A DNA stretch of 64,000 bases from Brucella haematophila (GCF_005938105.1 NZ_VCPE01000003.1:461232-525231), one strand, 5' to 3'. Counted from the stretch's first letter, positions 1 to 9,568 are shown. Notes: generated by a model not told the origin, from the letters alone. Numbers and translations: made by a program.

Positions 1-477
1 GATTGCTTCAGCGGCCACTGAGCCAACCGTAACGATGGAATGTTTGAACAAGCGGCCGCCAATCAACTCGACTTCAATGAGCGGATGACGTGTCAGCTCA
101 ACGGCAATATTGGGACTATGTGTGACAATGGTTGCCTTGAGGTCGAGTGGCAATTGGCGGGCCAGTTGCATGTTTGTTGTGCCGCCATCGAGGAAGACGA
201 TCTGACCGGGCCGGATCAGTCGAGCCGCAATGCTGCCAAGCATTGGCTTGGCAGCCGAAGCAGCGTCCTCACGTGTTGCAAAATCCGCAGTGGCTGCTGA
301 CGCGGGCAAGGCTCCGCCATGCACCCGCAAGAGATGACCTTCGCCGGCAAGTTCGCGCAAGTCGCGGCGAATTGTGTCTTCCGAAACGCCTAATTCCCGG
401 CTGAATGTTTTGGCGACTATTCGACCATCGCGGCGCAGCACCTCAAGTATCAAGGCCTTCCGTTCAGTCGTCAGCAT
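1..477 (-). CDS. DeoR-family transcriptional regulator, C-terminus beyond window edge
   Basis: This is the first 159 codons of a gene read leftward from an ATG at 477 and cut by the window start. Residues 1-55 form the winged helix-turn-helix of the DeoR family: the start MLTTERKALILEVL, then SRELGVSEDTIRRDLREL, the family's recognition-helix signature, followed by LLRVHGGAL. From about residue 75 the sugar-phosphate sensing domain begins (LIRPGQIVFLDGGTTN). DeoR proteins repress sugar catabolism genes and are released by a phosphorylated sugar. The genes it controls would lie to the left, outside the window, so the ligand cannot be told. It is divergent from the Nudix gene. Family assignment is secure; specificity is unknown. 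Confidence 0.9.
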   Translation of the reverse strand, partial: MLTTERKALILEVLRRDGRIVAKTFSRELGVSEDTIRRDLRELAGEGHLLRVHGGALPASAATADFATREDAASAAKPMLGSIAARLIRPGQIVFLDGGTTNMQLARQLPLDLKATIVTHSPNIAVELTRHPLIEVELIGGRLFKHSIVTVGSVAAEAI

Positions 478-488
478 ATCTATCGCTC

Positions 489-528
489 ATTGCACGAAAA
501 TCCTTGACTCTGCATGAGATTGCACGAA
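489..528. promoter_or_regulatory. Direct repeat ATTGCACGAA x2, candidate DeoR operator
   Basis: ATTGCACGAA occurs at 489-498 and again at 519-528, exactly 30 bp apart, about three helical turns, immediately upstream of the DeoR start codon. DeoR-family repressors often bind spaced direct repeats at their own promoters, so autoregulation is plausible. A TTGACT hexamer at 504-509 lies between the copies, but the matching -10 at 527-532 is weak. The repeat is seen; its role is inferred. Confidence 0.4.
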
Positions 529-583
529 TAACACGTCAATCTGGCGGCGGCTAGCCATTTATTGTGTCTGTGTGGAGGTTATT

Positions 584-1171
584 GTGAGTATTGCGCATCG
601 TGTTCGGGTGGAAGACGTCACCCTTCTCTCCAACGACTGGTATGTTCTCAAGAAAACGACGTTTTCATTCCAGCGGGCCGACGGAAGTTGGCAGAGCCAG
701 TCGCGAGAAACCTACGACCGTGGTAACGGCGCAACCATTCTCCTCTACGATCCGCATCGCAGAACTGTCATTCTCACCCGTCAGTTTCGATATCCAGCTT
801 TCGTGAACGGGCACGACGATCTCCTGATCGAGGCGCCCGCAGGGTTGCTGGATAATGCGGAACCGGCTGTGCGCATTCGTGCGGAAACGGAAGAGGAAAC
901 GGGCTTTCGCGTACGTGATGTGCGGCAGGTTTTCGATGCCTTCATGAGCCCCGGGTCGGTGACGGAACGGCTCCACTTTTTCGTTGGAGAATATGAGCCA
1001 GGAGATCGCGTTTCACAGGGCGGCGGCAAGGAAGACGAAGGCGAAGATATTGCAGTGCTCGAAGTCGATATCGACGAGGCATTGAGCATGATTGCTTCCG
1101 GCACAATCCGGGACGGCAAGACGATCATGCTTCTGCAATATGCTGCTTTGAACCTGTTTCGGACGTCATAA
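584..1171 (+). CDS. nudK: NudK-type Nudix hydrolase (GDP-mannose/ADP-ribose class)
   Basis: A 195-residue Nudix hydrolase, a soluble enzyme class that cleaves nucleoside diphosphates linked to another group, such as GDP-mannose, with Mg2+. The N-terminal stretch ETYDRGNGATILLYDP and the Nudix box, starting at GLLDNAEPAVRIRA and ending in EEETGF, closely follow E. coli NudK, including its one-residue-shorter box. Downstream MSPGSVTERLHFF, a GGGKEDEGEDI acidic turn and IRDGKTIMLLQY also match NudK. GTG at 584 is preferred to GTG at 572 because GGAGG lies at 574-578, five bases upstream of 584. It is divergent from the DeoR gene and stands alone. Substrate preference between sugar nucleotides and ADP-ribose cannot be decided by eye. 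Confidence 0.85.
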   Translation: MSIAHRVRVEDVTLLSNDWYVLKKTTFSFQRADGSWQSQSRETYDRGNGATILLYDPHRRTVILTRQFRYPAFVNGHDDLLIEAPAGLLDNAEPAVRIRAETEEETGFRVRDVRQVFDAFMSPGSVTERLHFFVGEYEPGDRVSQGGGKEDEGEDIAVLEVDIDEALSMIASGTIRDGKTIMLLQYAALNLFRTS

Positions 1172-1309
1172 CAGTACCGATTTCTACAAAGCCGCATATG
1201 TAATGGTCTTTGATGACGATCTGATCCGGTCGCTGAGTAACCATGCCGCGTGACAGCGCGAGCAAGGCATGCCATAGGGAGGCCAACTTATCACAAGGCC
1301 TTCACACTC

Positions 1310-2935
1310 ATGATCCGTATCGACAATATCAGCAAGTCGAATAGCCATCGCATTCTATTTATCGAAACTTCCGCCGCGTTGAACCGTGGCGAGAAGATCG
1401 GCCTCGTCGGGCCGAATGGTGCTGGCAAGACAACGCTTTTCCGGATGATCATCGGCGATGAATTGCCGGATGAGGGCCAGGTCACCGTCGAAAAAGGCGT
1501 AACGGTTGGCTATTTCGACCAGAATGTTGGTGAAATGGGTGGGCGTTCGGCTGTTGCCGAAGTCATGGATGGGGCAGGACCCGTCAGTGTTGTGGCGGCA
1601 GAGCTGCGCGAGCTTGAAGCGGCAATGTGCGATCCTGATCGTCTCGATGAGATGGACGCCATCATCGAACGCTATGGTGAGGTTCAGGCCCGCTATGAAG
1701 AACTTGACGGTTACGGGCTGGATGGACGAGCACGCGAAGTGCTCGCCGGTCTAAGCTTCAGTCAGGAAATGATGGACGGTGACGTCGGCAAATTGTCTGG
1801 CGGCTGGAAAATGCGCGTTGCGCTTGCCCGTATTCTGCTCATGCGGCCCGATGTAATGCTGCTCGACGAACCGAGCAACCATCTTGATCTTGAAAGCCTG
1901 ATCTGGCTTGAAGCCTTCCTCAAGAATTACGATGGCGCCTTGCTGATGACATCGCATGATCGCGAGTTCATGAACCGCATCGTGACCAAGATTATCGAAA
2001 TCGATGGCGGCTCGCTGAACTCCTATGCTGGCGATTACGCATTCTATGAAAGCCAGCGCGCGCTGAACGAGAAGCAGCAACAGGCCCAGTTTGAGCGTCA
2101 GCAGGCAATGCTGGCCAAGGAAATCAAGTTCATTGAACGCTTCAAGGCGCGCGCGTCCCATGCATCGCAGGTGCAGAGCCGTGTGAAGAAGCTCGAAAAA
2201 ATTGATCGTGTGGAGCCTCCGCGTCGCCGTCAGACTGTGGCTTTTGACTTCTTGCCAGCGCCACGTTCTGGCGAAGATGTGGTCAGCCTCAAGGGCGTCA
2301 ACAAGGCCTATGGCAGTCGCACAATCTATGATGGTCTGGATTTCATGGTCCGCCGCCGTGAGCGCTGGTGCATTATGGGCGTCAATGGTGCGGGTAAATC
2401 GACGCTGCTTAAGCTTGTCACCGGTGCGACAGAGCCTGATCAGGGCATTGTTAACCTCGGCGCCAGCGTGAAGCTCGGCTATTTTGCGCAGCACGCGATG
2501 GATATTCTCGACGGTGACAGCACCATTCTTGAATGGTTGGAGCAGCGCTTTCCAAAGGCTGGGCAGGCGCCGTTGCGCGCTCTTGCTGGCTGCTTCGGCT
2601 TTTCCGGCGATGATATCGAAAAGAAATGCCGCGTGCTTTCCGGTGGCGAAAAAGCCCGCCTGGTTATGGCTGCTATGCTGTTTGATCCACCAAACTTCCT
2701 CGTGCTCGATGAGCCGACGAACCATCTCGATCTCGATACCAAGGAAATGCTCATCAAAGCGCTTTCATCTTATGAAGGCACGATGCTTTTCGTATCGCAT
2801 GATCGTCGTTTCTTGGCGGCGCTTTCCAATCGTGTGCTGGAACTCACTCCGGATGGAATTCAGCAATATGGTGGTGGCTATACCGAATATGTTGAGAGCA
2901 CGGGGCAGGAAGCGCCGGGTCTACATGCTGGTTGA
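1310..2935 (+). CDS. ABC-F family ATPase (ribosome-associated type)
   Basis: A 541-residue soluble protein with two ABC ATPase domains and no membrane segment, the ABC-F layout; members act on ribosomes as translation factors rather than as transporters. Domain 1 has Walker A GPNGAGKTT (about 34-42), signature LSGGWKMRVAL (162-172) and LLDEPSNHLDL; domain 2 has GVNGAGKST (357-365), LSGGEKARL and LDEPTNHLDLDT. Between them is a charged helical linker (about 245-305, rich in Q, K and E), the P-site tRNA interaction region. It lacks the C-terminal coiled coil of Uup, so it is nearer the YbiT/YheS type. An upstream in-frame start at 1250 exists, but ATG at 1310 gives the usual MIRIDNISKS beginning. 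Confidence 0.85.
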   Translation: MIRIDNISKSNSHRILFIETSAALNRGEKIGLVGPNGAGKTTLFRMIIGDELPDEGQVTVEKGVTVGYFDQNVGEMGGRSAVAEVMDGAGPVSVVAAELRELEAAMCDPDRLDEMDAIIERYGEVQARYEELDGYGLDGRAREVLAGLSFSQEMMDGDVGKLSGGWKMRVALARILLMRPDVMLLDEPSNHLDLESLIWLEAFLKNYDGALLMTSHDREFMNRIVTKIIEIDGGSLNSYAGDYAFYESQRALNEKQQQAQFERQQAMLAKEIKFIERFKARASHASQVQSRVKKLEKIDRVEPPRRRQTVAFDFLPAPRSGEDVVSLKGVNKAYGSRTIYDGLDFMVRRRERWCIMGVNGAGKSTLLKLVTGATEPDQGIVNLGASVKLGYFAQHAMDILDGDSTILEWLEQRFPKAGQAPLRALAGCFGFSGDDIEKKCRVLSGGEKARLVMAAMLFDPPNFLVLDEPTNHLDLDTKEMLIKALSSYEGTMLFVSHDRRFLAALSNRVLELTPDGIQQYGGGYTEYVESTGQEAPGLHAG

Positions 2936-3129
2936 GGAACCGGCAAAGGCTTTTTGAGTAAATCAGCTCAGATATCCCTGAAAATGAGCATATGAATTAG
3001 GTTGCTACAGAGCTTTGCATCGGGCGGAAGCCATAAAATTGGAATTATTATTGCTCTGATCGCTACGGACCGAATTTCGATCCAATAAGGATGCGTAACT
3101 TGCAGGTCCAAATATATGTTCTGTAATGG

Positions 3130-3170
3130 TGCATTCTAATAAGAATATTGTGAAATCTGTATAGAATGCA
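3130..3170. promoter_or_regulatory. Perfect 9-bp inverted repeat upstream of autotransporter
   Basis: TGCATTCTA at 3130-3138 is repeated in inverse as TAGAATGCA at 3162-3170, separated by 23 AT-rich bases, so the half-site centres are 32 bp apart. A TTGACA hexamer follows directly at 3171-3176, without a convincing -10. The rest of the 2936-3329 stretch holds no gene I can recognise. The arrangement would suit a dimeric regulator of the autotransporter gene; no such regulator is adjacent. Confidence 0.4.
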
Positions 3171-3329
3171 TTGACATGGCGTTATGAATATGACCGTGCT
3201 TTTGCCTCGGGGTCACTCGACCTGCCGGGCTTTTCTTCGAGTATTGTCTGCAATCGATAGTTGTTGAAGTGTCTGATCAGTTGCGAGTGGAATAATGAAG
3301 CTCAGCGTTCTGTTGAGCGAGGGGGCATT

Positions 3330-6300
3330 TTGAAGGTTGCGGTCGTTGCATTTCGGTCGCGTCGAGTGAACTTTTTCACGAGTTCGGCTCTGGCGCTGAT
3401 TTTAACGATTTTCTGTGGTCAGGAAGCTGAAGCGACGTGTGCGCCTGGCATTCCTACTGCGGGGGCGACGGTTGCCTGCTCCAATCCAGCCAATCCTCTT
3501 GCGCCGAGCTATACCGCAGCAGCGAACAATATAACTGTGAACGTAGACAGTACCGCATCATTTGGTGTGCTTCTAGGGGTTGGCGGCACGGCATTCTCAC
3601 TGACCGGTGATAACGTTTCGTTGAATAATTCGGGAACGATCAATCCATCACTCCTCGGTCTACTGAGTGTCCTAAGTTCAGGCACGGTAGTTGGTAATGC
3701 TTCTGCCAGTGATGTCAATGTCACGAACCACGGAACACTTGGAGGCACGGTTGGGTTATTGGGATTCAATCTTGCCGGTTTGACTGGGATGGCGCTTGCA
3801 GTCCAAAATGGCGCTGGAGGCACAACCAATATTACGAATACCGGAGTTATCTCGACTACAGCACTCGCCGGCGTAACCGTTGCGTCAGGCGACAGCCCAG
3901 CCGTCGCGGTTTATGGTGGTGGTCAGATCGCTTTTGCCAATTCCGGCACCATCAACGGCAGAGTTGCATTTGAGGCTTCCGGCATTTCCGGTCTTGGCAA
4001 CAGCTTCCACAATTCGGGTAACATTATTGGTGGCGTGTCTCTTGGCGCTGATAGTAAAAATCTGTTTACGGCTTATACTGGCTCCAGCGTTACAGCCGGT
4101 ATTGGGGCGATTGGAAATTCTCTTGGAGTTATCGGCTACAATCTGAGTTTCGCCCCGGCGGGGATTGTTGATGGAGGTTTTGGGGGCGCCAATACATTAC
4201 AACTCGATAAGGAAATTATCGGTCCTTCTACTGGCTCGCTTAATCTCTCCAATTATATAAATTTTAGTAAACTGAACGTTCTCGAAGGAATCTGGACCCT
4301 GAGTGGCGCAACGGGCGTATCAACCGTTGACTTGAGTGGGGGCGCGGTCCTAATCGATAATGGTTCTGCATTTGGTACTGCGTCGATTACGGCCAGCAAT
4401 GGCGTTGCTCTCCGTGCTTCGGCTGCGGGCCTTAACATCGGTAACGATATCACGCTTGGCGTGGGCGGATTAACCGCCGGTGGCACCAATGAATATACGC
4501 TTTCCGGAGCGCTTTCAGGTGACGGCGGACTTATCAAAACCGGGGCCAACGCAGTAATTCTGTCTGGAGCAAACACCTATACCGGTGATACTGTTATCGA
4601 TAGCGGTGTTTTGCAGGCGGATGGAGCAAATAGGTTAAGCAAGACCAGCGTCACAACGATCAATATGTATGGTATATTGGATTTCGGCGGGTATGCTGAA
4701 GCTATTGACGATATCTCACTCTCAGGCGGCATTTTGAGAAATGGCGCGCTGGCAGGTTCAGTAGATTCATCGGGTGGAACGATTGCTCAACTGGGTGGCG
4801 CAGCATCAATAGATTTATCATCTGGAACAACTAAGCTTTCAGGATCAAATACCTATACTGGTACGACAACCGTCAATGGTGGAACACTCCTCGCAGGCAA
4901 TACAAATGCGTTGAGTAGCAGCAGCAATATAACCGTTGCGACCACGGGCACACTGGATCTTGGCGGTGTCGCCCAGACATCGAACAACATCGCATTGAGA
5001 GGTGGAACATTGACAGATGGTTCTGTCGTTGGAACTGTTCTGTCATTCGGTGGATCGATCAGCGAACTGGATGGAGCAACCGCGCTCACTGTGTCGTCTG
5101 GAGCCACCACGCTTTCTGGGGTCAATACGTTTTCCGGGGCGACCACCATTAATGGTGGCACTTTGCACGGCGGTGGTGCTCAAGCCTTCAGTGCAACCAG
5201 CGCCGTTACGATCAATGCCGGGGGTATATTGAGTTTGGGTGGGGTCGACCAAGCGATCAATACGGTTTCGCTCGTTGGCGGTATGCTCACCGATGGCAAT
5301 CTGACCGGAGCGATTACGTCTTTCGGTGGATCCATCAGCGGCTTGGGCGGAACGACCGCCTTGGTAACGTCGTTCGGAATCACCACAATCACGGGAGACA
5401 ATACCTATATAGGGCCAACAACACTGAACGGCGGTTCGCTGATCGTAATCGGTTCAATCACCTCTCCGACGGTTTCTGTGGGTAACGGTGCGTTACTTGG
5501 TGGTTCCGGAACGATCGGAGGCGCGGTAACTGTTGCTTCGGGAGGAACACTTTCAGCGGGCAACAGTCCAGGAACGCTGACCGTTCAGTCGCTGTCGTTG
5601 AACAGCGGTTCCAATACAATATTCGAGTTAAATACGCCCGGCATCGTTGGCGGTGCCACGAATGATCATATTATACTCAATGGCTTGGGTGCGTCCGGTA
5701 ATCTGCAGCTCGGCGGCACGTTGACAGCCAACGTTGCTTCTGCGGGATATTACCGCCTGTTTGATGTCACGGGTGGCGGAACGATTAGCGGCAGTTTCAA
5801 TACGGTAGCTATTTCGGCTCCATCGGTAACGGGTGCAGAAGGTGTTGTTTATAGCAGCCCATCCGATACGCCGACTCAGGTTAATCTTGCGGTGGTCGGT
5901 TCGAGCCAGAATATGGGATTCTGGGGTGGTTCGGACGTACATGGCAATGGCAATGGTGGTTCGGGAGTTTGGTCGAGCGATGGCACCAATTGGACAGGCA
6001 CCCCCGGTCCGGGAGGCTTCAACTCGATCTGGCTGGGTTCGGTCGGTGTTTTTCAAGGTGCCGCTGGGACAGTCACCATTGCTGGAAGTCAAAGTTTCGA
6101 TACGCTGCAATTCAACACTGATGGTTATGTGCTCGACGGCGGTACACTGGAGTTTGGAGTTGCAGCCGGAGGCACGATCAATGTGTCGGCAGGCGTTACT
6201 ACCAGGATAGACTCGGTGCTGACCGATGGTACTGGCTCCAGTTTGACCAAGGTTGGCGTGGGCACGCTCGTGTTGACGGGTAACAATACCTATAGTGGGG

Positions 6301-8588
6301 GAACAAATCTTCTTGATGGAGCCGTGTCTGTTGCCAATGACGCCGCTCTTGGCGATGGTGGCGCGATTTCCTTTAATGGCGGAACGCTTGCAACAACAGG
6401 CAGTATGCAAACTGCACGTGCGATCAGATTGAACGGAGACGGCGGTTTCGACGTTGCAGCGAACACGGGGTTTGTTGTCACCGGCGCTGTCACGGGCGCA
6501 GGGAACCTGATTAAAATCGGCGACGGTGATTTACGGCTGGTTGCAGAGAATGGTTATGGCAACAGTTTGGTGGTTTCTGGTCGTCTGATCGGTGATGCAC
6601 AATCGATTTCCGGCAACATCGGCAACTCAGGCATCGTAGTCTTCGATCAGGTTACCGATGCGAGCTTTGCCGGGAATATAAGCGGTCTCAATGGTTCATC
6701 CGGTACGATGGTCAAGCAGGGCTCGGGTAATCTCTCCCTTGGCGGCACCTCTTCGCTGAACTGGTCGATCGATGCTGGTGGTCTTGTCACGGCTGCGGAA
6801 CGCTTCGGAGGGAATGCGCAAATTGGTGCTCTAGCTTCATTTACCTTTGATCAGGTAGGGGATGCATCCTATGCGGGTACGCTGAGCGGGACCGGAACCT
6901 TCGTGAAGGCGGGACAAGGCAAGCTTGTCTATGATGGTGATAGTGCCTCTTTCGCCGGTACGACCGAGATTCTTGCCGGCGGATTGATTATCGGTTCGCA
7001 GAGCAGCATGTCGGCTGCGGTGTTGGGCGGTACGTTCAATGTGGAAAACAGCGGCACGCTGGGTGGTCATGGCACGGTCGGCTCCGGAGCGGGGTCGTTA
7101 GTGACAATAGCCTCTGGCGGCACACTTGCACCCGGCAATTCCATTGGCACATTGACGATCGATGGGGATATTATCTTCGACGCGGGATCGAATTTTCAGG
7201 CGGAGATCAACCCCTCACTGCAAAGCGATCTGTTGAATATAACTGGAACGGCCGCGATTAACGGTGGAACGGTCTACGCTTTGAAAGCCGCTGGCGTTTA
7301 TACACCCGACAGCCGTTGGACCATTATCAACGCGGATAATGGTGTTAACGGAACATTCGATGCGCTTGATCAGAATATGCCCTTCGTTGACCTGGCGCTC
7401 GCTTATGATCCAACGCATGTCTATATCGATGCGACGCGCAATGCCGTCTCTTTCTGCGATGTAGCTCATTCTGCAAATCAGTGTGCGACCGGCGGAGGGC
7501 TTGAAAGCGTCGGTGGTGATAATTCCGCCTACGCCGCTGTTACTGCACTCCCTGACGAAGATAGCGCGCGCAACGCATTCGATCAGCTTTCTGGGGAAAT
7601 TCACGCCTCGGCGAAAACAGCACTGATTGAGGACAGTCATTTTGTGCGGGATGCGGCCATCAACCGTATGCGTTACGCTTTCAGCGACGAGGCGTCACCA
7701 ACCATGGCCGTCGTATCCGCCGGTCAGAGCGACGAAGCAGCATTTAAAAGTGAGGGCTTGGCTGTCTGGGGGCAAGGTTTTGGTGCTTGGAGCGACCATG
7801 ACGGCAATGGCAATGCCGCAAAGCTGAACCATTCTACGGGCGGTTTCCTGTTTGGTGCGGATGCCCCAGTGCTTGATGCGTGGCGTCTCGGTATCATGGC
7901 TGGTTACAGCCATACCAGCGTAAAGGTTGATGCGCGGTCATCTTCCGCAGACAGCGATAATTACCATCTCGGCCTTTATAGCGGTACGAGTTTCGATAGA
8001 GGCCCCGGCGCATTGGGTATCAGAACTGGTCTTGCCTATACGTGGCATGAGATGGATTTCAACCGCTCAGTTTCTTTCCCCGGTTTCTCGGATCATACGG
8101 ACAGCTCTTATCATGCTGGCACGTTTCAGGCGTTTGGCGACCTCGGCTACCGGTTTGATGCAAATGCTGTAGCCTTTGAGCCGTTTGCCAATCTTGTTTA
8201 TGTGAGCTTGCGAACCGACAGCTTTGAGGAAAATGGTCTGGCTGCTGCGCTTCATGCTGGTGACGAGACAACGGAAACGAGCTTCACGACGCTTGGACTG
8301 AGGGCTTCGAGTGCGTTTCTGGTTGGCGACACGAAGGTTGCAACACGTGGAACATTGGGTTGGCGCCATGCGTTCGGCGACGTGACGCCCGCCTCTGCGC
8401 TGGCCTTCACAGGCGGTGACGCTTTTTCAGTGGCTGGCACGACCATCGCACAAGAAGCCGCCTTGGTTGAGGCCGGGCTGGACATGAGCCTCTCACTATC
8501 GGCATCATTCGGCCTTTATTATCAAGGACAGCTCGCGGAAAAAGCGCAGCAGCACGGCGTTAAGGCAAGCTTTGCGGTGAGATTCTAA
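3330..8588 (+). CDS. Autotransporter with PATR passenger repeats and C-terminal beta-barrel
   Basis: A 1752-residue type V secreted protein. Residues 1-35 form a signal peptide (basic FRSRRVNFF, hydrophobic ALALILTIF, then AEA|T). The passenger is rich in Gly, Ser, Thr and Asn and carries repeated autotransporter-associated strands of the form LSGxNTYTGxTTVNGGTL, predicting a long beta-helix. A mid-passenger segment (about 865-935) has a GVWSSDGTNWTG...GAAGTVT module. The translocator barrel begins near 1475 (LAVWGQGFGAW) and ends in the outer-membrane C-terminal phenylalanine (SFAVRF). A longer frame starts at TTG 3261, but TTG 3330 has a GAGGGGG Shine-Dalgarno and gives a proper signal peptide. 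Adhesion or biofilm roles are typical of the family; the ligand is unknown. Stand-alone gene. Confidence 0.88.
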   Translation: MKVAVVAFRSRRVNFFTSSALALILTIFCGQEAEATCAPGIPTAGATVACSNPANPLAPSYTAAANNITVNVDSTASFGVLLGVGGTAFSLTGDNVSLNNSGTINPSLLGLLSVLSSGTVVGNASASDVNVTNHGTLGGTVGLLGFNLAGLTGMALAVQNGAGGTTNITNTGVISTTALAGVTVASGDSPAVAVYGGGQIAFANSGTINGRVAFEASGISGLGNSFHNSGNIIGGVSLGADSKNLFTAYTGSSVTAGIGAIGNSLGVIGYNLSFAPAGIVDGGFGGANTLQLDKEIIGPSTGSLNLSNYINFSKLNVLEGIWTLSGATGVSTVDLSGGAVLIDNGSAFGTASITASNGVALRASAAGLNIGNDITLGVGGLTAGGTNEYTLSGALSGDGGLIKTGANAVILSGANTYTGDTVIDSGVLQADGANRLSKTSVTTINMYGILDFGGYAEAIDDISLSGGILRNGALAGSVDSSGGTIAQLGGAASIDLSSGTTKLSGSNTYTGTTTVNGGTLLAGNTNALSSSSNITVATTGTLDLGGVAQTSNNIALRGGTLTDGSVVGTVLSFGGSISELDGATALTVSSGATTLSGVNTFSGATTINGGTLHGGGAQAFSATSAVTINAGGILSLGGVDQAINTVSLVGGMLTDGNLTGAITSFGGSISGLGGTTALVTSFGITTITGDNTYIGPTTLNGGSLIVIGSITSPTVSVGNGALLGGSGTIGGAVTVASGGTLSAGNSPGTLTVQSLSLNSGSNTIFELNTPGIVGGATNDHIILNGLGASGNLQLGGTLTANVASAGYYRLFDVTGGGTISGSFNTVAISAPSVTGAEGVVYSSPSDTPTQVNLAVVGSSQNMGFWGGSDVHGNGNGGSGVWSSDGTNWTGTPGPGGFNSIWLGSVGVFQGAAGTVTIAGSQSFDTLQFNTDGYVLDGGTLEFGVAAGGTINVSAGVTTRIDSVLTDGTGSSLTKVGVGTLVLTGNNTYSGGTNLLDGAVSVANDAALGDGGAISFNGGTLATTGSMQTARAIRLNGDGGFDVAANTGFVVTGAVTGAGNLIKIGDGDLRLVAENGYGNSLVVSGRLIGDAQSISGNIGNSGIVVFDQVTDASFAGNISGLNGSSGTMVKQGSGNLSLGGTSSLNWSIDAGGLVTAAERFGGNAQIGALASFTFDQVGDASYAGTLSGTGTFVKAGQGKLVYDGDSASFAGTTEILAGGLIIGSQSSMSAAVLGGTFNVENSGTLGGHGTVGSGAGSLVTIASGGTLAPGNSIGTLTIDGDIIFDAGSNFQAEINPSLQSDLLNITGTAAINGGTVYALKAAGVYTPDSRWTIINADNGVNGTFDALDQNMPFVDLALAYDPTHVYIDATRNAVSFCDVAHSANQCATGGGLESVGGDNSAYAAVTALPDEDSARNAFDQLSGEIHASAKTALIEDSHFVRDAAINRMRYAFSDEASPTMAVVSAGQSDEAAFKSEGLAVWGQGFGAWSDHDGNGNAAKLNHSTGGFLFGADAPVLDAWRLGIMAGYSHTSVKVDARSSSADSDNYHLGLYSGTSFDRGPGALGIRTGLAYTWHEMDFNRSVSFPGFSDHTDSSYHAGTFQAFGDLGYRFDANAVAFEPFANLVYVSLRTDSFEENGLAAALHAGDETTETSFTTLGLRASSAFLVGDTKVATRGTLGWRHAFGDVTPASALAFTGGDAFSVAGTTIAQEAALVEAGLDMSLSLSASFGLYYQGQLAEKAQQHGVKASFAVRF
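4560..5387 (+). repeat. Three exact-length 276-nt tandem repeats in autotransporter passenger
   Basis: Units at 4560-4835, 4836-5111 and 5112-5387 are each 276 nt (92 codons), and a fourth begins at 5388 before diverging. Each unit starts with an LSGxNTYTG-type strand, passes through GTLDLGGVAQ-like and GGxLTDGxxxG-like strands, and ends with SFGGSISxLxGxT. Units 2 and 3 resemble each other most; unit 1 has drifted. The exact spacing keeps the reading frame, so gain or loss of a unit would only change passenger length. Confidence 0.8.
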
Positions 8589-8714
8589 AACAAGACTTGG
8601 CGGCTGTTTTCTGACCGCCCAGTTTGCCGCATGTCGACCGCATAAAAGAAATTGCGTCATAGGTACGCTGCGCTTGCGGACCGAGCAGCGCACTTCCGAA
8701 AAGCGGTGATGAGG

Positions 8715-9509
8715 TCACTTCTTAACTGGAAACTGGAAGTTGACGCCTGCAAATATCTGCCACTTCGGCGAACTGTCGCCTTGGTGCCAAACTGTATATT
8801 GCGGTTCGATAAACGCATTCATTGTAATGCCTTTTTCAAGCTCGAACACCTTGCCGATACCGAAGCCAACCGGGATATAACCCTCATTGTCTTCCAGATT
8901 GAAACTCCATGTTGCTGTCGAGCGGAGATACCAGCCGTCCTTCAAATTGTAATTGATGATCGGCTCGACGGTTGCCAAACTGACATTGTCTCTGTCGCCG
9001 TGGCCTGCGAACGATGCCTGATAGGTTACCAGACCACCTAAAAGGCCCCAGCTCTGTGGGGCAACGATGACACCCGAGGCACCAATTTGCCATTTGCCGT
9101 TGCCGAGTGCGTCGTCCGTGGCGGTCGGTATAACCAGTATAGGCCCGGCGCCCAAGGTTATGTCGCCGTGCTTGGGAAGGATGAAAATATCCATCAGCGT
9201 GAGATCTCCCAATCCCGTTACGTACCCATCGGGAAACTCAGGGGCCGTGGCGATGGGCAATGTATACCGCAACAACTGCGGCAGGCCGGCTATGTCCGCT
9301 GGCACCAATCCGCGCAGAAGAAACTGATTGGCCCGACGTCCGGGTAACCCGAATAACTCGGCTGAATAGTAATTATGGAAGTTAACAGTAATCTTCGGTG
9401 TCAGAGGATTGTTGGCATCATTCACCGACTGATGTTCTTGCGCCATGACGCCGTTAGTCACGACGACGGAGAACAGCAGACCAAGACCTGTACGAATGAA
9501 CACCGACAT
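8715..9509 (-). CDS. Outer-membrane protein of the MetA-pathway/phenol-degradation-like family
   Basis: A 264-residue exported protein. Residues 1-23 are a signal peptide ending VMA|QEH. The mature part alternates polar and aromatic residues, as in a beta-barrel, with phrases such as GLGDLTLMDIF, LGAGPILVIPTATDD and GKWQIGASGVI, which recall the MetA-pathway (phenol degradation) outer-membrane protein family, sometimes labelled neuromedin U-like. Members are thought to let hydrophobic substrates through the outer membrane, but experimental support is thin. The gene is divergent from the DUF1254 cluster and shares a 227-bp upstream region holding two palindromes, which suggests common control. 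Family placement is by general resemblance, so moderately sure. Confidence 0.65.
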   Translation of the reverse strand: MSVFIRTGLGLLFSVVVTNGVMAQEHQSVNDANNPLTPKITVNFHNYYSAELFGLPGRRANQFLLRGLVPADIAGLPQLLRYTLPIATAPEFPDGYVTGLGDLTLMDIFILPKHGDITLGAGPILVIPTATDDALGNGKWQIGASGVIVAPQSWGLLGGLVTYQASFAGHGDRDNVSLATVEPIINYNLKDGWYLRSTATWSFNLEDNEGYIPVGFGIGKVFELEKGITMNAFIEPQYTVWHQGDSSPKWQIFAGVNFQFPVKK

Positions 9510-9568
9510 AGCAAAATTCCCCTAAATTCATATTGCTAAAATCGTATCTAAAAAGTGCTGAAAATGAA

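Noticed and set aside
1751-2725. Leftward 324-codon open frame opposite the ABC-F gene
   Set aside because: Complete antisense shadow of a gene with intact ABC motifs on the other strand.
8598-8620. Weak hairpin (GGCGG/CCGCC) after the first autotransporter
   Set aside because: Stem of five pairs with an 11-base loop and no T-run; too weak to call a terminator.
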